NCBI GenBank assembly: GCA_905200645.1
Contig: CAJKLD010000042.1
Span: forward strand, 1-5,115
DNA: 5,115 nucleotides
Origin: an uncultured Phascolarctobacterium sp.
Lineage (GTDB): Bacteria; Bacillota; Negativicutes; Acidaminococcales; Acidaminococcaceae
Reading direction: 5' to 3'
This document shows positions 5,026 to 5,115 of the stretch, piece after piece. Numbering within the stretch: the stretch's first letter is position 1; each line of letters begins with the position of its first letter. The translations under genes and the position numbers were made by a program. A model generated the notes under the pieces. The model had not been told where the DNA came from. It did not search any database and saw only the letters and a list, made by a program, of their open reading frames with translations.

Positions 5026-5065
5026 AAAAATAAAACCCACACCTCGTGGTGCGGGTTTTATTTTT
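5026..5065. terminator. Bidirectional intrinsic terminator right of the lipoprotein gene
   Basis: Positions 5026-5043 pair with 5048-5065: an 18-bp stem with one A·C mismatch (5039/5052), a four-base loop and T-rich ends in both directions (AAAAATAAAA / TTTTATTTTT). It most likely ends a leftward gene lying mainly beyond the right edge, insulating the lipoprotein gene from it. Confidence 0.85.
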
Positions 5066-5115
5066 CTAACCGGCAGCTTTCTATCCTCCCAGGCCGCTTC
5101 CAGCCAAGTACTTTC
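5066..5115. other. Unresolved right edge, probably the end of a neighbouring gene
   Basis: These 50 bases are more GC-rich than the intergenic DNA beside them and stand before a terminator, which suits the 3' end of a leftward gene. On the minus strand one frame stops at the TAG near 5082, one at TAA 5060-5058 within the terminator stem, and one runs through the hairpin. The piece is too short to say which frame is coding or what the product is. Confidence 0.3.

Overview
The window carries five confident protein genes, one small unknown membrane-protein gene, several promoters and three strong intrinsic terminators. There is no RNA gene, insertion sequence, CRISPR array or attachment site that I can see. 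Moderately AT-rich sequence, Shine-Dalgarno sites before every gene, a secreted M48 protease, a lipoprotein solute receptor and an ECF-type ThiW transporter component point to an anaerobic Firmicute. The style of the proteins (a periplasmic-type M48 protease with a cleavable signal peptide, a CaiB-type CoA-transferase) suggests a diderm Negativicutes member, for example the Acidaminococcaceae or Phascolarctobacterium area. That placement is an inference from style, not a measured relationship.

Layout from left to right. Positions 1-280 hold no substantial gene. They contain a leftward promoter, a strong ribosome binding site with a 15-codon ORF, a second leftward promoter running off the left edge, and the terminator (231-271) of the next gene. 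Positions 281-2523 are a leftward two-gene operon: a CaiB/BaiF-family CoA-transferase (1381-2523) followed 11 bases later by a secreted M48 metalloprotease (281-1369). It is driven by a good sigma-70-type promoter at 2565-2593. Positions 2610-3851 are a divergent rightward operon: thiW (2678-3169), a small membrane protein (3170-3460) and an ArsR/SmtB-family metal sensor (3475-3801), closed by a strong hairpin terminator. Positions 3981-4991 hold a leftward single gene for an iron-type ABC-transporter substrate-binding lipoprotein. Its promoter is packed directly against the terminator of an unseen neighbour on the right (5026-5065).

The most interesting arrangement is the thiW operon. ThiW is the substrate-capture component of an ECF transporter, thought to import the thiazole moiety of thiamine, and thiW genes are commonly controlled by a TPP riboswitch. 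Here the leader is only about 30 nt, too short for that riboswitch. The operon instead carries its own repressor-type regulator with a complete CzrA-type alpha-5 zinc/cobalt site (D90, H92, H103, H106). This suggests metal-responsive control of a vitamin-precursor transporter, or that this ThiW homologue has a metal-linked role.
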